A stretch of 64,000 nt of DNA, from positions 186,001 to 250,000 of the forward strand of contig NZ_FXAT01000008.1 of assembly GCF_900177725.1 (NCBI RefSeq), given 5' to 3'. A program made the position numbers and the translations under genes. Positions 62,447 to 64,000 of this stretch are shown here, one piece after another. The notes beneath the pieces were generated by a model. The model was not told where the DNA came from. It did no database searches and saw only the letters and a program-made list of their open reading frames with translations. How positions within the stretch are numbered: position 1 is the stretch's first letter; every line of letters starts with the position of its first letter. The stretch is from Paraburkholderia susongensis (lineage in GTDB: Bacteria > Pseudomonadota > Gammaproteobacteria > Burkholderiales > Burkholderiaceae).

Positions 62447-63700
62447 TCAGCGCCTAGTAGCCCGCTTGATGAGCAAATCTGGGTGAATTCTTGTCAGATA
62501 TTGCGAAGGAGCCCGCTCCATCCTGCCGAATACTTTCTCCAGTACGACCTCACGTACAAATACGAGAACATTTTGACGATACCACCACTCGACTTTGCTG
62601 TTCGTCCACAAAATTTCACGTAGAAAATCTAATGGTACGTATCCATGCTTCTCGAATTTTGTCGCCCAATATTCCGGCCAATTTTCGTTTCGATGATCTG
62701 CCCCTCCCTGATGAGGAATAGCCGCTGAAAATAGGATCGCATCGGACAAGCCGCACAGATCAGCTACAAATCCATCCGCCCGACTAGCATCAAGATGTTC
62801 AGCAACCTCCAGACTCATTGCAAGATCAAAGCGTCCAAGATTTCCCAAAGGCTGACCTAAGTCGTGTGGAACGAACGAGGCCTCGGGTATAACGAGTCCT
62901 GCAATTGCATAGCTGCCATCGACACCCAAAACAAACTCGACCCCGAGTTCTTTTGCCACCTTTACCCATGTTCCAACGCCACATCCAATATCTATCATTG
63001 TGCGTGGTTTGAAGTAGCGAAATAAGGCGGGCAGGACCTCTCTTGCAGATGACTCACTGCCATGCCTCTGTTCGTCGTAGAAGGCCTTGTTATAAATTTC
63101 CGATTTTTGAACCGATTCAACGGCTCGCACTGAATTATCAGCTTTGCTATCTACTTGCGTTACGTGCACATCTTGCGAAGTTGTCGCATTATGCGCGGCG
63201 CAAGTATTCAACCTCTGGACTTGCGCAAGCTGTTCGGACGAACGCGCCATGGCGATCAGGCGCGTGTCTGCACCAGGGGTGCCTGCCTGAATTGAGGACT
63301 CAAAGTGCCTAAGTGCGCGGGGCATATCGCCCGCCAACACAGCAGCGCGCCCAAGACTGTTCAAGGCGCCCGCGGTAAGAATTTGCGCAATGAGCTTCTT
63401 GCTACAACCCCATTCACGGGCAAGCTGCAGAAACTGCCTCGCCAGGATGTTGTTGTCGATTTGAAGATGGCTAGCCGCAACAAGCATGGCTAGCCTAGCC
63501 CGTTCCGGATGATGCCGGAGCATCTCTTTATCGATTTTCGAGAGCCTCTCCCAATCGCCAAACTGCCACTGAGTGCGAGCGCGCTCCAGCAAGTTCTCGT
63601 CATAGGGAACGACGACCGATTCCAACTGCAGTTCAATAACCATGACCGCATTCCTGGCAAAGACCTTGCGTCGGCGAGTAGTTTTCGAAGATGCCTTCAT
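62447..63700 (-). CDS. TPR-containing SAM-dependent methyltransferase
   Basis: The 417-residue protein has an N-terminal helical region of TPR type (ARLAMLVAASHLQIDNNILA) and a Rossmann methyltransferase domain with MIDIGCGVGTWVKVAKELGV, VLGVDG and FDLAMSLEVAEHLDASRADG. It would methylate a cluster glycan or its lipid carrier. The G/C content is lower than the window average. The 115-bp gap to the GT gene downstream holds nothing clear. Confidence 0.85.
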   Translation of the reverse strand: MKASSKTTRRRKVFARNAVMVIELQLESVVVPYDENLLERARTQWQFGDWERLSKIDKEMLRHHPERARLAMLVAASHLQIDNNILARQFLQLAREWGCSKKLIAQILTAGALNSLGRAAVLAGDMPRALRHFESSIQAGTPGADTRLIAMARSSEQLAQVQRLNTCAAHNATTSQDVHVTQVDSKADNSVRAVESVQKSEIYNKAFYDEQRHGSESSAREVLPALFRYFKPRTMIDIGCGVGTWVKVAKELGVEFVLGVDGSYAIAGLVIPEASFVPHDLGQPLGNLGRFDLAMSLEVAEHLDASRADGFVADLCGLSDAILFSAAIPHQGGADHRNENWPEYWATKFEKHGYVPLDFLREILWTNSKVEWWYRQNVLVFVREVVLEKVFGRMERAPSQYLTRIHPDLLIKRATRR

Positions 63701-63718
63701 AGACCAGGTTCTCTAACT

Positions 63719-64000
63719 TCATAGACTCTGTTCCCTAAACAGCATGTCCTTGATCAGGTCAAGCTGTGCCTCGGCCCTGACCAGTTCCTCATGCATCAGT
63801 TGCTGACGCGCCGTAAGCTCAGCTTCTTTGGCCTGACGGCTGTTCATCTGCTGCTGCAAGTCGCCTACTTGTTTTGAGCGATCTGATGCCAGCTTCGCCG
63901 TCTCTTCCTGCCGCCCCGCCAGCGCCGTCTTTTCCTGCTCCAGTTGCACTGCGGCCTGCTTCAGCGCCGCCACTTCCTGACCGCGCTCTTCCGCCAGCTT
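63719..64000 (-). CDS. Coiled-coil protein C-terminus (cut by window edge)
   Basis: The frame is open from the edge and ends at 63719 with DLIKDMLFREQSL. The visible ~93 residues are a Glu/Gln/Ala-rich heptad-like coiled coil (ALKQAAVQLEQEKTALAGRQ). In such clusters long coiled coils often form the tail of large glycosyltransferases or methyltransferases; nothing visible decides this. Confidence 0.6.
   Translation of the reverse strand, partial: KLAEERGQEVAALKQAAVQLEQEKTALAGRQEETAKLASDRSKQVGDLQQQMNSRQAKEAELTARQQLMHEELVRAEAQLDLIKDMLFREQSL

Noticed and set aside
1..64000. tRNA or rRNA genes
   Set aside because: No cloverleaf-like or rRNA-like sequence was noticed by eye; a dedicated scan would be decisive.

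Overview
The window is high-GC DNA from a Burkholderiaceae-like betaproteobacterium, most likely Paraburkholderia, Caballeronia or Burkholderia. The gene content supports this: an E. coli-like bcs operon with bcsE and bcsG, a soxBDAG operon with a GlxA-type AraC regulator, DUF4148, BON and WXXGXW envelope proteins, a NtaA-type monooxygenase pair, and densely overlapping reading frames. The genus is inferred from protein style, not from a marker gene. No rRNA, tRNA or CRISPR array was seen.

1-13.7 kb: a cellulose operon on the minus strand, in transcription order bcsB, a gutted bcsZ, bcsC, bcsE, bcsF-like, bcsQ, bcsA, bcsG (cut by the window edge). A PAS-GGDEF diguanylate cyclase lies just upstream and could supply the c-di-GMP read by BcsA (PilZ) and BcsE (RxGD). 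The cellulase gene bcsZ survives only as a 66-codon frame that joins its first ~50 codons to what looks like its last few.

13.7-22.9 kb: a galU paralogue with altered signature residues, glycogen phosphorylase, and a ROK regulator-ABC sugar importer operon with a 25-bp palindrome upstream. 22.9-25.2 kb is a scar zone: a possible group II intron maturase fragment, a broken porin gene, an IS630-type transposase fragment and one intact small lipoprotein gene.

25.3-40.2 kb: a class C beta-lactamase converging on the sarcosine oxidase operon (soxBDAG), its divergent regulator, a rubrerythrin-VIT metal transporter, small envelope genes, an XRE-cupin regulator, a Tn3-family remnant (terminal repeat, resolvase, HepT/MntA toxin-antitoxin pair), and a flavin monooxygenase with its flavin reductase.

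40.3-47.8 kb: an ECF sigma factor operon (sigma, membrane protein, Metal_resist protein, DUF1800, DUF1501), two small envelope genes, a HAD phosphatase, a double-glycine Cys-rich peptide precursor (the best candidate for an undescribed product), a frameshifted AhpD/CMD pseudogene and a GNAT acetyltransferase.

47.8-64 kb: an exopolysaccharide/surface-glycan cluster, all on the minus strand: UDP-sugar dehydrogenase, several glycosyltransferases, polysaccharide deacetylase-like proteins, an acetyltransferase, an AlgL-like protein lacking key catalytic residues, a three-domain glycosyltransferase and a methyltransferase. Inside it a deacetylase-glycosyltransferase cassette has been duplicated and has partly decayed, leaving two intact deacetylases, one intact GT4, and several truncated copies.
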